A DNA stretch of 15,574 bases from Oscillospiraceae bacterium. Lineage in GTDB: Bacteria; Bacillota; Clostridia; Oscillospirales; Ruminococcaceae. How positions within the stretch are numbered: position 1 is the stretch's first letter; each line of letters opens with the position of its first letter. The stretch spans positions 1 through 15,574 of the forward strand of contig JAFSHJ010000302.1 of the NCBI GenBank assembly GCA_017440425.1. The letters run 5' to 3'. A program made the translations under genes and the position numbers. Below the pieces are notes generated by a model. It searched no databases. It was not told the origin of the DNA and saw only the letters and a list, made by a program, of their open reading frames with translations. Shown here one piece after another: positions 1-6,439 of this stretch.

Positions 1-365
1 CCTGTGCGGCGGAGCACTGCCTTGATCCTTGCAACGATCTCTTTTGTATCAAAGGGTTTTACAACGTAGTCATCTGCGCCGAGCTCAAGACCCAGCACCT
101 TATCAAATGTCTCGCCCTTTGCGGTGATCATGATGATGGGGCAATCGGAGCGCTTGCGAAGCTCACGGCAAACCTGCCAGCCATCCAGTTTGGGCATCAT
201 AACGTCAAGCAGAACGATATCGGGATTATCCAGCGCAAATCTTGTAACAGCCTCTTCACCGTCGTTTGCTATAACAACGGAATATCCGTCCTTTTCCAGA
301 TAGAGACGCAAAAGCTCGCATATGTTCTTATCGTCATCGGCAACGAGAACTTTTCCTATGGACAT
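1..365 (-). CDS. OmpR-family response regulator, receiver domain (3' end outside window)
   Basis: Reading the complement from the ATG at 363-365 gives 121 codons before the window edge, which cover the whole receiver domain. The acidic pocket is the VADDD stretch (D10-D12), the phospho-acceptor is D54 in LLDVMMPKLDG, the switch residue is T81 in MITAKG, and the conserved lysine is K103 in YVVKPF. The end, VARIKAVLRRT, is the linker that normally leads to an OmpR/PhoB winged-helix DNA-binding domain, so the missing part is probably that domain. It should be a cytoplasmic transcription factor phosphorylated by a sensor kinase; none is visible here, though one commonly follows downstream (before base 1). 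A strong AAGGAGGA ribosome site precedes the ATG. The target and partner cannot be told from sequence. Confidence 0.95.
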   Translation of the reverse strand, partial: MSIGKVLVADDDKNICELLRLYLEKDGYSVVIANDGEEAVTRFALDNPDIVLLDVMMPKLDGWQVCRELRKRSDCPIIMITAKGETFDKVLGLELGADDYVVKPFDTKEIVARIKAVLRRT

Positions 366-396
366 AATAATATCCTCCTTAAACATCCTTACTTAA

Positions 397-426
397 ATTA
401 TATATCAAAAGCGGTGCGAAAAACAA
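397..426 (-). promoter_or_regulatory. Putative sigma-A promoter of the response regulator
   Basis: On the minus strand, TATAAT (402-397) is preceded after 18 bases by TTGTTT (426-421). Transcription would start near 390, leaving a leader of about 25 bases before the ATG. A second TATAAT lies at 485-480 without a recognisable -35, so it is less likely. Confidence 0.5.
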
Positions 427-682
427 CCCTTTTATGCATTTTTTAGCGCATCAAAGCTTTCTTTTTTTCCTTTGTATCAATTATACAATATCTGCCGCTT
501 TTTTGGTTAATAATTTTTGAAGCTTTTAAAAGGTTTAAGTAAATTTCAAATCAACTTTTGTTTAATAAAGGCATATTTGTTCACAATTTGTCACTGACCT
601 GCGCTCCGCAAAAACGGCTGCAGCTCCTGCTCAAATTCCCTCACCGCCGCTGCTCTGTCCCCGATTAAATTTTAAAAAACTA

Positions 683-711
683 TTGCCCAAACGACATAAT
701 TGGGTTATAAT
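683..711 (+). promoter_or_regulatory. Putative promoter of ychF
   Basis: TTGCCC (683-688) and a perfect TATAAT (706-711) are 17 bases apart. A second TATAAT at 720-725 has no good -35. The predicted leader is about 65 bases, ending in a GAAGGG ribosome site (765-770) before the ATG at 782. Confidence 0.6.
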
Positions 712-781
712 TAATAAGATATAATGTAATAATTTTGATCTGTCGCAGGACAGTAACATAACTTGAAGGGAATTAAGCAAT

Positions 782-1876
782 ATGAAGCTCGGTATCGTCG
801 GTTTGCCCAACGTTGGCAAAAGCACACTTTTTAACGCAATCACAAACGCAGGAGCTCAGGCAGCAAACTATCCGTTCTGCACCATCGACCCCAATGTGGG
901 CACAGTTCCCGTGCCGGATGAGCGCCTCGACGTGCTTGCCAAGATGTATGATCCCGATAAATACACCCCCGCAACCATTGAATTTGTTGACATTGCAGGT
1001 CTTGTCCGCGGTGCATCCAAGGGCGAAGGTCTCGGCAACCGTTTCCTCTCCCACATCCGCGAAGTTGACGCCATCGTTCATGTTGTCCGCTGCTTTGAAA
1101 ACGGCGAGATCATCCACGTTGACGGCAGCATCGATCCGCTGCGTGACATCGACACCATCAACCTTGAGCTGATTCTCTCCGATATCGAAGTGCTGGAGCG
1201 CCGCATCGACCGTGCCTCCAAGTCTGCCAAAGGCGACAAGAAATATGCCGTTGAGGTTTCCGTTCTCGAGGGACTGAAGGAACATCTTTACAACAATCAG
1301 CCCGCACGTGCATATTCCCGCACCGACGAGGAAAACGAATTTATTGCTCCCCTCTCTCTTCTCTCCGACAAGCCCGTTATCTATGCCGCAAACCTGAGCG
1401 AAGCCGATTTCACCAACGGAATTGAAACCAACGAGGCTTTTGCCGCCGTTAAAAAGCTTGCCGCCGAGGAAGGCGCAGGCTGTCTGCCCATCTGCGCACA
1501 GATAGAGGAAGAAATTGCGGATATGGATCCCGAAGACAAGGCAATGTTCCTGGAAGAGCTTGGTCTTGAGCGCTCCGGTCTGGACCGTCTCATTCAGGAG
1601 TGCTACACACTTCTCGGTCTCATCTCCTTCCTCACCGCAGGAAAGCAGGAGGTTCGCGCATGGACCATCACCCGCGGCACAAAGGCTCCTCAGGCTGCAG
1701 GCAAGATCCACACCGACTTTGAGCGCGGCTTCATCCGTGCCGAGATCGTTGCCTACGATGATCTCATTGCCTGCGGAAGCATGGCTGCCGTCAAGGAAAA
1801 GGGTCTGCTCCGTCTTGAGGGCAAGGAATACGTTATGTGCGACGGCGACGTCACCCTCTTCCGTTTCAACGTTTGA
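782..1876 (+). CDS. ychF: Redox-regulated ATPase/GTPase YchF (OLA1 family)
   Basis: A 364-residue full-length YchF, a TRAFAC-class Obg-family P-loop NTPase associated with ribosomes and stress responses. The P-loop is GLPNVGKST (residues 7-15), the G3 motif is DIAG (70-73) within a VDIAGLVRGA stretch, and the G4 position has NLSE (204-207) instead of NKxD. That NxxE change is the known basis for ATP being preferred over GTP in this family. A helical coiled-coil domain follows the early G motifs, and a C-terminal TGS domain occupies roughly residues 280-364, ending FRFNV. A GAAGGG ribosome site lies 11 bases before the ATG. The gene is monocistronic as seen here: own promoter at 683-711 and an intrinsic terminator starting about 50 bases after the stop. 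Family assignment is secure; the exact cellular role is not settled for the family. Confidence 0.98.
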   Translation: MKLGIVGLPNVGKSTLFNAITNAGAQAANYPFCTIDPNVGTVPVPDERLDVLAKMYDPDKYTPATIEFVDIAGLVRGASKGEGLGNRFLSHIREVDAIVHVVRCFENGEIIHVDGSIDPLRDIDTINLELILSDIEVLERRIDRASKSAKGDKKYAVEVSVLEGLKEHLYNNQPARAYSRTDEENEFIAPLSLLSDKPVIYAANLSEADFTNGIETNEAFAAVKKLAAEEGAGCLPICAQIEEEIADMDPEDKAMFLEELGLERSGLDRLIQECYTLLGLISFLTAGKQEVRAWTITRGTKAPQAAGKIHTDFERGFIRAEIVAYDDLIACGSMAAVKEKGLLRLEGKEYVMCDGDVTLFRFNV

Positions 1877-1928
1877 TGAAATTTTAAGGCTGCAATCCAA
1901 CCCCAAACCCGCCTTCCGCTCCCAAGTG

Positions 1929-1952
1929 TCCCACGGACACGTGGGATTTTTT
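1929..1952 (+). terminator. Intrinsic terminator of ychF
   Basis: A 7-bp stem, TCCCACG with loop GACA and CGTGGGA, is followed directly by six T residues. It lies 52 bases after the ychF stop, inside the larger nested repeat. Confidence 0.85.
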
Positions 1953-1968
1953 ATTTACTTCGGTAAAT

Positions 1969-1995
1969 AAAAAACGGCGCACATAAAGTGCGCCG
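1969..1995 (-). terminator. Intrinsic terminator of the DUF2284 gene
   Basis: On the minus strand an 8-bp GC-rich stem, CGGCGCAC and GTGCGCCG around a five-base loop, is followed by six T residues (1974-1969). It begins 27 bases after the stop of the gene at 2023-2568. Together with the opposite terminator it insulates the two convergent genes. Confidence 0.85.
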
Positions 1996-2022
1996 GCGGA
2001 AGGCGGGTTTGCAATGCTTCGA

Positions 2023-2568
2023 TCATTTATCGCTGAACAGCAGCGCCCCGAAATATGTCACCGTGTTGCTGCCGTTGTTGTAGCGTATGCCTGCCTCTTT
2101 GGCAAGCTCATTCACTATAAAGCCGTAGCCCTCCAGCGAGTGATACAGCAGCTCCGGAAATCTGCAGGGGGCGTCGGGATAGGTGCACCTTGCGCATCTT
2201 CCGCAGCCCTCGTTGGATAGCAGGAGATATTCGCTCAAAACCGATTTTGCTTCTTTGTTGAAGTCATCGCAGAGCTTTTTGAAGTCACGCATCCCCTCTG
2301 TCATTGCCTCAAAATCGAAGGAATCCTCCAAATCGTATTTTTTGGAGAACAACAGCATCTTATCATACTCGCTGACCCGTGCTTTGCACTCTTCTATTGT
2401 GCCGACGGCAGGCGGACACGCCCAGCTTGCACCGTAGCCGCGGCAGGTGTTACCCTCGCAGATGGCACGCACCTCGGGATAATATTTCAGGTTTTCCGTC
2501 TCCAAAAAGCCGCTTTCGGTAAAGCCGATTTTGTCAGCCAGCTCTTTTATCTTATCAAAAACAGTCAT
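2023..2568 (-). CDS. DUF2284 family cysteine-rich putative metal-binding protein
   Basis: A 181-residue protein with nine cysteines in the pattern of the DUF2284 predicted metal-binding family. The N-terminal group is C37, C42, C51 and C61, around the hallmark ASWACPPAVG. A central C100 follows, then a compact GCGRCARC cluster (C122, C125, C128) with C135. The spacing suggests an iron-sulfur cluster or zinc site; which one, and what the protein does, is unknown. There is no signal peptide or membrane segment, so it is probably cytoplasmic. The ribosome site AAGGAAG precedes the ATG by a few bases, just after a small hairpin (2583-2599). It lies 91 bases downstream of aspS on the same strand, with a hairpin between. 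I see no promoter of its own, so read-through from hisS-aspS is possible. Confidence 0.85.
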   Translation of the reverse strand: MTVFDKIKELADKIGFTESGFLETENLKYYPEVRAICEGNTCRGYGASWACPPAVGTIEECKARVSEYDKMLLFSKKYDLEDSFDFEAMTEGMRDFKKLCDDFNKEAKSVLSEYLLLSNEGCGRCARCTYPDAPCRFPELLYHSLEGYGFIVNELAKEAGIRYNNGSNTVTYFGALLFSDK

Positions 2569-2582
2569 TGCAACTTCCTTTT

Positions 2583-2599
2583 CAGCGGTAATTCCGCTG
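2583..2599 (-). other. Small hairpin just upstream of the DUF2284 ribosome site
   Basis: CAGCGG and CCGCTG pair around a five-base loop, and on the minus strand the stem ends immediately before AAAAGGAAG. It could affect translation start of the DUF2284 gene; no ligand or protein site is recognisable. Confidence 0.35.
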
Positions 2600-2611
2600 T
2601 ATGTAGCAAAT

Positions 2612-2644
2612 AAGTCCCGAGAAGCTCATTACTGCTCGGGACTT
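2612..2644 (-). terminator. Probable (weak) terminator after aspS
   Basis: A perfect 10-bp stem, AAGTCCCGAG and CTCGGGACTT, encloses a 13-base loop and starts 15 bases after the aspS stop. On the minus strand it is followed by ATTTGC, a poor T-tract, so termination may be only partial and leave the DUF2284 gene expressed by read-through. Confidence 0.55.
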
Positions 2645-2659
2645 TCTTTTGGCTATAGA

Positions 2660-4441
2660 TTATTCTTCGTCTTTGGCAACAACAGCAATGCCGAGGTCTG
2701 CAAGGCTCTTGTCGTCAACTTCTGCAGGGCAGGCAGACATAAGCTCGCTGGCGTTCTGTACCTTCGGGAAGGCGATAACGTCACGGAGGCTGTCTGCTTC
2801 GCACATTACCATTGCGAGACGGTCAAGTCCCATGCCGGAACCGCCGTGAGGAGGTGCAGCATAGCGGTAAGCATCAACAAGGAAACCGAACTTTGCATCG
2901 ATCTCTTCATCGGTGAGACCCAGCAGCTGGAACATTCTCTGCTGAAGTGCGGGATCGGTGATGCGGATGGAGCCGGAAAGCAGCTCGATGCCGTTGAGCA
3001 CCAGATCGTATGCCTTTGCACGGACGTTCTCTTTGTCTGTTTCAAGATAGTCGAGACACTCGTCCATGGGCATGGTGAACGGATGGTGCATTGCGTTCCA
3101 GACTTCGTTCTCGTCGTCCCACTCAAAGAAGGGGAACTCGGTTATCCACAGGAACTTGTAGCCCTTGGGGATGATATCCAGCTGTTTTGCAACTGTGAGA
3201 CGCAGAGCACCCAGAACGGGAAGTGTAACTCTGTTTTTATCTGCAACAATGAATGCAACGTCGCCCTTTTCACAGCCGAGCTTTGCCATAATGGCATCCA
3301 GCTCGCCTTCAGCCATAAACTTGCCGAAGGAGCAGGTGGGGTTGTCATCGTTATATCTGATGTAGGCAAGGCCCTTGGCACCAATGCCCTTGACCTGCTC
3401 TGTCAGCTTGTCAATTTCTTTACGGCTGATCTTTGCGGCAGCACCCTTTGCAACGATACCGCGTACGCTTCCGCCGTTCTGAACGGCGCCGGAGAATACG
3501 GAGAAGCCGCTGTCCTTGACGATATCGGAGATATCGGTGATCTCCATACCGAAACGTGCATCCGGCTTATCGGAACCGAAACGGTTCATAGCATCACGGT
3601 AGGTCATGCGCTCGATGGGCTGTACCTCTTCGCCCAGAACTTCTTTGAACAGCTTGCGGATGAAGCCTTCGTTCATATCCATAACGTCATCGGCATCCAC
3701 AAAGGACATTTCAAGGTCAATCTGTGTGAATTCCGGCTGGCGGTCTGCACGGAGGTCTTCGTCACGGAAGCAGCGTGCAAGCTGGAAGTATCTGTCGTAG
3801 CCTGAGATCATAAGCAGCTGCTTATAGATCTGCGGGGACTGGGGCAGAGCGTAGAATTTGCCGTTGTGCACACGGGAGGGAACGAGATAGTCGCGTGCGC
3901 CTTCCGGTGTGGATTTGATCATCATCGGGGTCTCGATCTCAAGGAAGCCGTTTGCGCTGTAATATTCTCTTGCAATGCGTGCGATCTCGTGGCGCATGAT
4001 GATGTTTTTCTGCAGAGAGGGACGGCGCAGATCAAGATAGCGGTATTTGAGACGGAGTTCGTCCTTTACGTTGGTGTTGTCGGTGATCTCAAAGGGAGGA
4101 GTCTGTGCACGGGAGAGGATGCGAAGCTCTGTTACAAAAAGCTCGATCATTCCGGTGGCTATCTCTTTGTTCACCGATTCACGGCGGCGAACGGTACCCT
4201 TTGCCATAATAACTGCTTCGCTTCTCACAGAAGCGGCCTTTTCGAACACGGCGCGGTCGGTGCTGTCGTCAAAAGCCAGCTGAACAATGCCTGTTCTGTC
4301 TCGCAGGTCGATGAAGATAAGGTTGCCGAGGTCACGCTGTTTCTGCACCCAACCGGCGGCAACAACCTCTGCACCAATATCGCTCTCGGAGAATTCTCCG
4401 CAATATTTTGTTCTTTTAAGTCCTGCCATTGTTTCTGCCAT
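2660..4441 (-). CDS. aspS: Aspartyl-tRNA synthetase
   Basis: A 593-residue bacterial-type class II AspRS, charging tRNA-Asp in the cytoplasm. The order is an N-terminal OB-fold anticodon-binding domain (about 10-115), then the catalytic domain: TPEGARDYLVPSR (178-190), QSPQ (201-204), motif 2 around RCFRDEDLRADRQPEFTQ (223-240), a bacterial GAD insertion in the middle, and motif 3 GMGLDR (536-541). In the anticodon domain the QRDLGN stretch has leucine (L38) where non-discriminating enzymes usually have histidine. This favours a tRNA-Asp-specific enzyme, by inference from one position. The ATG at 4441 is preceded by GGAG with nine bases between; a second in-frame ATG four codons later is a poorer fit. 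It lies 46 bases after hisS and is probably co-transcribed with it. Confidence 0.98.
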   Translation of the reverse strand: MAETMAGLKRTKYCGEFSESDIGAEVVAAGWVQKQRDLGNLIFIDLRDRTGIVQLAFDDSTDRAVFEKAASVRSEAVIMAKGTVRRRESVNKEIATGMIELFVTELRILSRAQTPPFEITDNTNVKDELRLKYRYLDLRRPSLQKNIIMRHEIARIAREYYSANGFLEIETPMMIKSTPEGARDYLVPSRVHNGKFYALPQSPQIYKQLLMISGYDRYFQLARCFRDEDLRADRQPEFTQIDLEMSFVDADDVMDMNEGFIRKLFKEVLGEEVQPIERMTYRDAMNRFGSDKPDARFGMEITDISDIVKDSGFSVFSGAVQNGGSVRGIVAKGAAAKISRKEIDKLTEQVKGIGAKGLAYIRYNDDNPTCSFGKFMAEGELDAIMAKLGCEKGDVAFIVADKNRVTLPVLGALRLTVAKQLDIIPKGYKFLWITEFPFFEWDDENEVWNAMHHPFTMPMDECLDYLETDKENVRAKAYDLVLNGIELLSGSIRITDPALQQRMFQLLGLTDEEIDAKFGFLVDAYRYAAPPHGGSGMGLDRLAMVMCEADSLRDVIAFPKVQNASELMSACPAEVDDKSLADLGIAVVAKDEE

Positions 4442-4487
4442 ATATCACAACTCCATTATCAAGATATTTTTCTTTGTCAATATCGGC

Positions 4488-5804
4488 TCAGCCGCCGAAA
4501 TCCTCTGCTGCGCCTGCGGCATCCTCGATAGCGTCTGCTATCATTCTGTCGTACATAAACTGACACATTCCGTCCAGTTCAACCTCAAAGGCTTCGCCGG
4601 TCTTCATGTTTTTAACTCTGACCTTGCCGGTCTCCTGCTCGTTGTCGCCGATGATGCAGCTGTATTTCGCACCGATCTTGTCGCAATATTTCATCTGCGC
4701 CTTAACGCTCCTGATCATCACGTCGCCCTCTGCCTTGAAGCCTTCGGCACGGAGATCGGAGATGATGCCCGCTGCGGCAATGGATGCGCTCTCGCCAACG
4801 GAACCGACATAGATATCGCATCTCTCAACCTCGGGGAATTCACAGCCTGTCTGCTCCATGAGCATAAGTATGCGGTTGAGACCCATGCCGAAGCCGAGGG
4901 AGGGAACGGAAGGTCCGCCGAGAGATTCTGCAAGTCCGTCGTAGCGTCCGCCGCCGCAAACTGTGCCCTGAGAGCCCAGCGCATCGGTGACAAACTCGAA
5001 AACGGTGCGGTTATAATAGTCAAGACCTCTTACTATGCGGGAATTTTCCACATATTTGATGCTGGTCTTGTCAAGTCTTGCTTTAAGTCCGTTGAAGTGC
5101 TCACGGCACTCGTCACAGAGATAATCCAGAGTTCTGGGTGCGTTGGCTGCGATCTCTTTGCAGATGGGGCTCTTGCAGTCCAGAATTCTCATGGGGTTCT
5201 TCTCAAGTCTGCCGAGGCAGGTCTCGCAGAGCTGATCGCTGTAGCTGCGGAAATACTCTCTGAGTGCTTTGTAATATTCGGTTCTGCACTTGGGGCATCC
5301 GATGGAGTTTATCTCCAGATGTGTCTCCTTGATGCCGAGGCTGTCAAGGATATACTGAACGTAGCAGATGAGCTCTGCATCTGCTGCAGGTGCTGCGGAA
5401 CCGTAAAACTCGGAGCCGAACTGGGTGTGTTCACGGTAACGGCCCATCTGCGGCTTCTCATATCTGAAGCAGCTTACGAAATAATAGACCTTGAGGGGAA
5501 GTGCATCTCCCAGCAGACCGTGTTCGATGGCGCTGCGGCAAACACCTGCGGTGCCCTCCGGACGGAGAGTGATGGAGCGTCCGCCTTTATCCTCAAAGGT
5601 ATACATCTCTTTCTGAACAACATCGGTGGTGTCACCCACGCCGCGGTTGAACAGCTCTGTGTGCTCAAAGGTTGGAACACGCATCTCGCGGAATCCGAAT
5701 GTTGCGGCAGCATCTCTGAGAACAGATTCAATATACTGCCATTTGTAGCTTTCGCCGGGAAGTACGTCCACGGTACCTCTGGGTGCTTTTGTAAGAATAG
5801 CCAT
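4488..5804 (-). CDS. hisS: Histidyl-tRNA synthetase
   Basis: A 438-residue class II HisRS. Motif 2 is TLRPEGTAGVCR (79-90), followed by SCFRYEKPQMGRYREHTQFG (111-130). The histidine-specific signature is IVRGLDYY (257-264), and motif 3 lies around GFGMGLNRI (304-312). Keeping the RGLDYY signature separates it from the HisZ paralogue. The insertion between motif 2 and RGLDYY has eight cysteines in pairs (C170/C173, C193/C196, C210/C215, C230/C233), which suggests zinc binding. The C-terminal third is the anticodon-binding domain. The ATG at 5804 has AAAGGAT about ten bases upstream and its own promoter at 5836-5865. The leader is only about 25 bases, so there is no room for a T-box. It heads hisS-aspS. 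Confidence 0.98.
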   Translation of the reverse strand: MAILTKAPRGTVDVLPGESYKWQYIESVLRDAAATFGFREMRVPTFEHTELFNRGVGDTTDVVQKEMYTFEDKGGRSITLRPEGTAGVCRSAIEHGLLGDALPLKVYYFVSCFRYEKPQMGRYREHTQFGSEFYGSAAPAADAELICYVQYILDSLGIKETHLEINSIGCPKCRTEYYKALREYFRSYSDQLCETCLGRLEKNPMRILDCKSPICKEIAANAPRTLDYLCDECREHFNGLKARLDKTSIKYVENSRIVRGLDYYNRTVFEFVTDALGSQGTVCGGGRYDGLAESLGGPSVPSLGFGMGLNRILMLMEQTGCEFPEVERCDIYVGSVGESASIAAAGIISDLRAEGFKAEGDVMIRSVKAQMKYCDKIGAKYSCIIGDNEQETGKVRVKNMKTGEAFEVELDGMCQFMYDRMIADAIEDAAGAAEDFGG

Positions 5805-5835
5805 GATCTTTACATCCTTTTTATGCTGTATAAAA

Positions 5836-5865
5836 ATTATATTATAAACAAATGCTTGCAGTCAA
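5836..5865 (-). promoter_or_regulatory. Promoter of hisS-aspS
   Basis: On the minus strand TTGACT (5865-5860) and TATAAT (5841-5836) are separated by 18 bases. A second, overlapping TATAAT has a spacer of only 13. The -35 box overlaps the T-tract of the terminator that ends mgsA, so termination and re-initiation are packed together. Confidence 0.75.
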
Positions 5866-5903
5866 AAATTGGGAACCCGGAAACGAGTTCCCAACCTTTT
5901 TTT
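5864..5903. terminator. Bidirectional intrinsic terminator after mgsA
   Basis: The stem TTGGGAAC (5869-5876) and GTTCCCAA (5887-5894) encloses a ten-base loop. It has a T-tract on each strand: seven T residues at 5897-5903 on plus, and five at 5868-5864 on minus. On the minus strand it begins about 35 bases after the mgsA stop and closes the mre-min-mgsA cluster. Confidence 0.8.
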
Positions 5904-5929
5904 CAGGTCAAATTTTGTGCTTTCCTCGC

Positions 5930-6346
5930 TCAGCGGCGGACTGCACCCTTGGGATTGACGATCTCTCTCCAATCGAGATCTCCTCTCTCAAGCGAGTGGA
6001 TGAGAGCCTCTGCTGTTGCAATGTTTGTTGCAACGGGAATGTTGTATACGTCACACAGACGCAGCAGCTCTGCCTGATCCATCTCATATGCCTTGGAGGT
6101 CATGGGATCACGGAAGAACAGAAGAGTGTCTATCTCGTTGCAGGCAACACGTGCACCTATCTGCTGATAGCCGCCCTGTTTTCCGCTGAGAAAACGCACG
6201 ATCTCAAGTCCGGTCGCTTCGGACACCAATTTGCCGGTCGTGCCTGTGGCGCAGAGATTGTGTCTGCTGAGAACGCCGCAATAGGCGATGCAGAACTGCA
6301 CCATAAGTTCTTTCTTAACGTCGTGTGCAATGAGGGCGATGTTCAT
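5930..6346 (-). CDS. mgsA: Methylglyoxal synthase-like protein with altered active site
   Basis: A 138-residue protein that aligns end to end with methylglyoxal synthase, which converts dihydroxyacetone phosphate to methylglyoxal and phosphate. Recognisable parts are the N-terminal IALIAHD, the phosphate-binding ATGTTG (33-38), QQIGARVACNEID (61-73), FFRDP (77-81) and the tail IPVATNIATAE (103-113). Two positions stand out. The catalytic aspartate of the usual GGDQQ (E. coli Asp71) is tyrosine here (Y60). The active-site histidine of the usual PHEPD/PHDPD (E. coli His98) is also tyrosine (Y87), while the nearby aspartate (D90) remains. Both codons are TAT, one base from GAT and CAT. The fold is probably intact; activity is doubtful. 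GGAG lies seven bases before the ATG. It follows minD, where rodA normally lies in related genomes. Confidence 0.9.
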   Translation of the reverse strand: MNIALIAHDVKKELMVQFCIAYCGVLSRHNLCATGTTGKLVSEATGLEIVRFLSGKQGGYQQIGARVACNEIDTLLFFRDPMTSKAYEMDQAELLRLCDVYNIPVATNIATAEALIHSLERGDLDWREIVNPKGAVRR

Positions 6347-6384
6347 ATATTTGCTCCGTTTCTCGGCGATAAGTTTTGTATAAC

Positions 6385-6410
6385 CCCTCCCAACCGCCGT
6401 AATGGGAGGG
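6385..6410 (-). other. Intercistronic hairpin between minD and mgsA
   Basis: CCCTCCCA and TGGGAGGG form an 8-bp stem with a ten-base loop, about 30 bases after the minD stop. There is no T-tract, so it is unlikely to be an efficient intrinsic terminator; it may act in RNA stability or processing. Confidence 0.45.
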
Positions 6411-6439
6411 ATATAACCCGAATTAACACATTTTGTTTG

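Larger units (their letters stand above)
366..781. other. Intergenic region between divergent genes; coding-like fragment at about 596-664
   Basis: These 416 bases separate the minus-strand response regulator from plus-strand ychF. Most is very AT-rich, with one promoter facing each way (397-426 and 683-711). The exception is a GC-rich island at about 596-664. On the minus strand it reads as a short open stretch ending RSAGQ and a TGA at about 594-596, with no ATG start. It looks like the tail of a lost gene but could be chance. I see no tRNA, riboswitch or obvious small RNA. Confidence 0.6.
1905..2010. repeat. 106-bp nested inverted repeat containing back-to-back terminators
   Basis: The outer arms are a perfect 15-bp match: AAACCCGCCTTCCGC (1905-1919) and its reverse complement (1996-2010). 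Inside are three hairpins in series: TCCCACG/CGTGGGA (1929-1946), a 12-bp AT-rich stem closed by a TTCG tetraloop (1947-1974), and CGGCGCAC/GTGCGCCG (1975-1995). The middle stem consists of the T-tract of one terminator paired with the T-tract of the other. The whole could fold as a cruciform or a multi-branched RNA on either strand. It may be a dispersed palindromic (REP/MITE-like) element used as a shared terminator, but only one copy is in this window. Confidence 0.75.

Noticed and set aside
773..1906. Long minus-strand open frame opposite ychF (377 codons)
   Set aside because: It is the antisense shadow of ychF, whose P-loop, DIAG and TGS features are unambiguous; the shadow has no recognisable domain.
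4455..4480. Promoter between hisS and aspS (TTGACA on the minus strand at 4480-4475)
   Set aside because: The nearest -10-like sequence is only 14 bases away, outside the usual 16-18 range, so co-transcription from the hisS promoter is more likely.
5805..5863. T-box riboswitch upstream of hisS-aspS
   Set aside because: The promoter at 5836-5865 leaves only about 25 bases of leader, far too short for a T-box, and no T-box motif is present.
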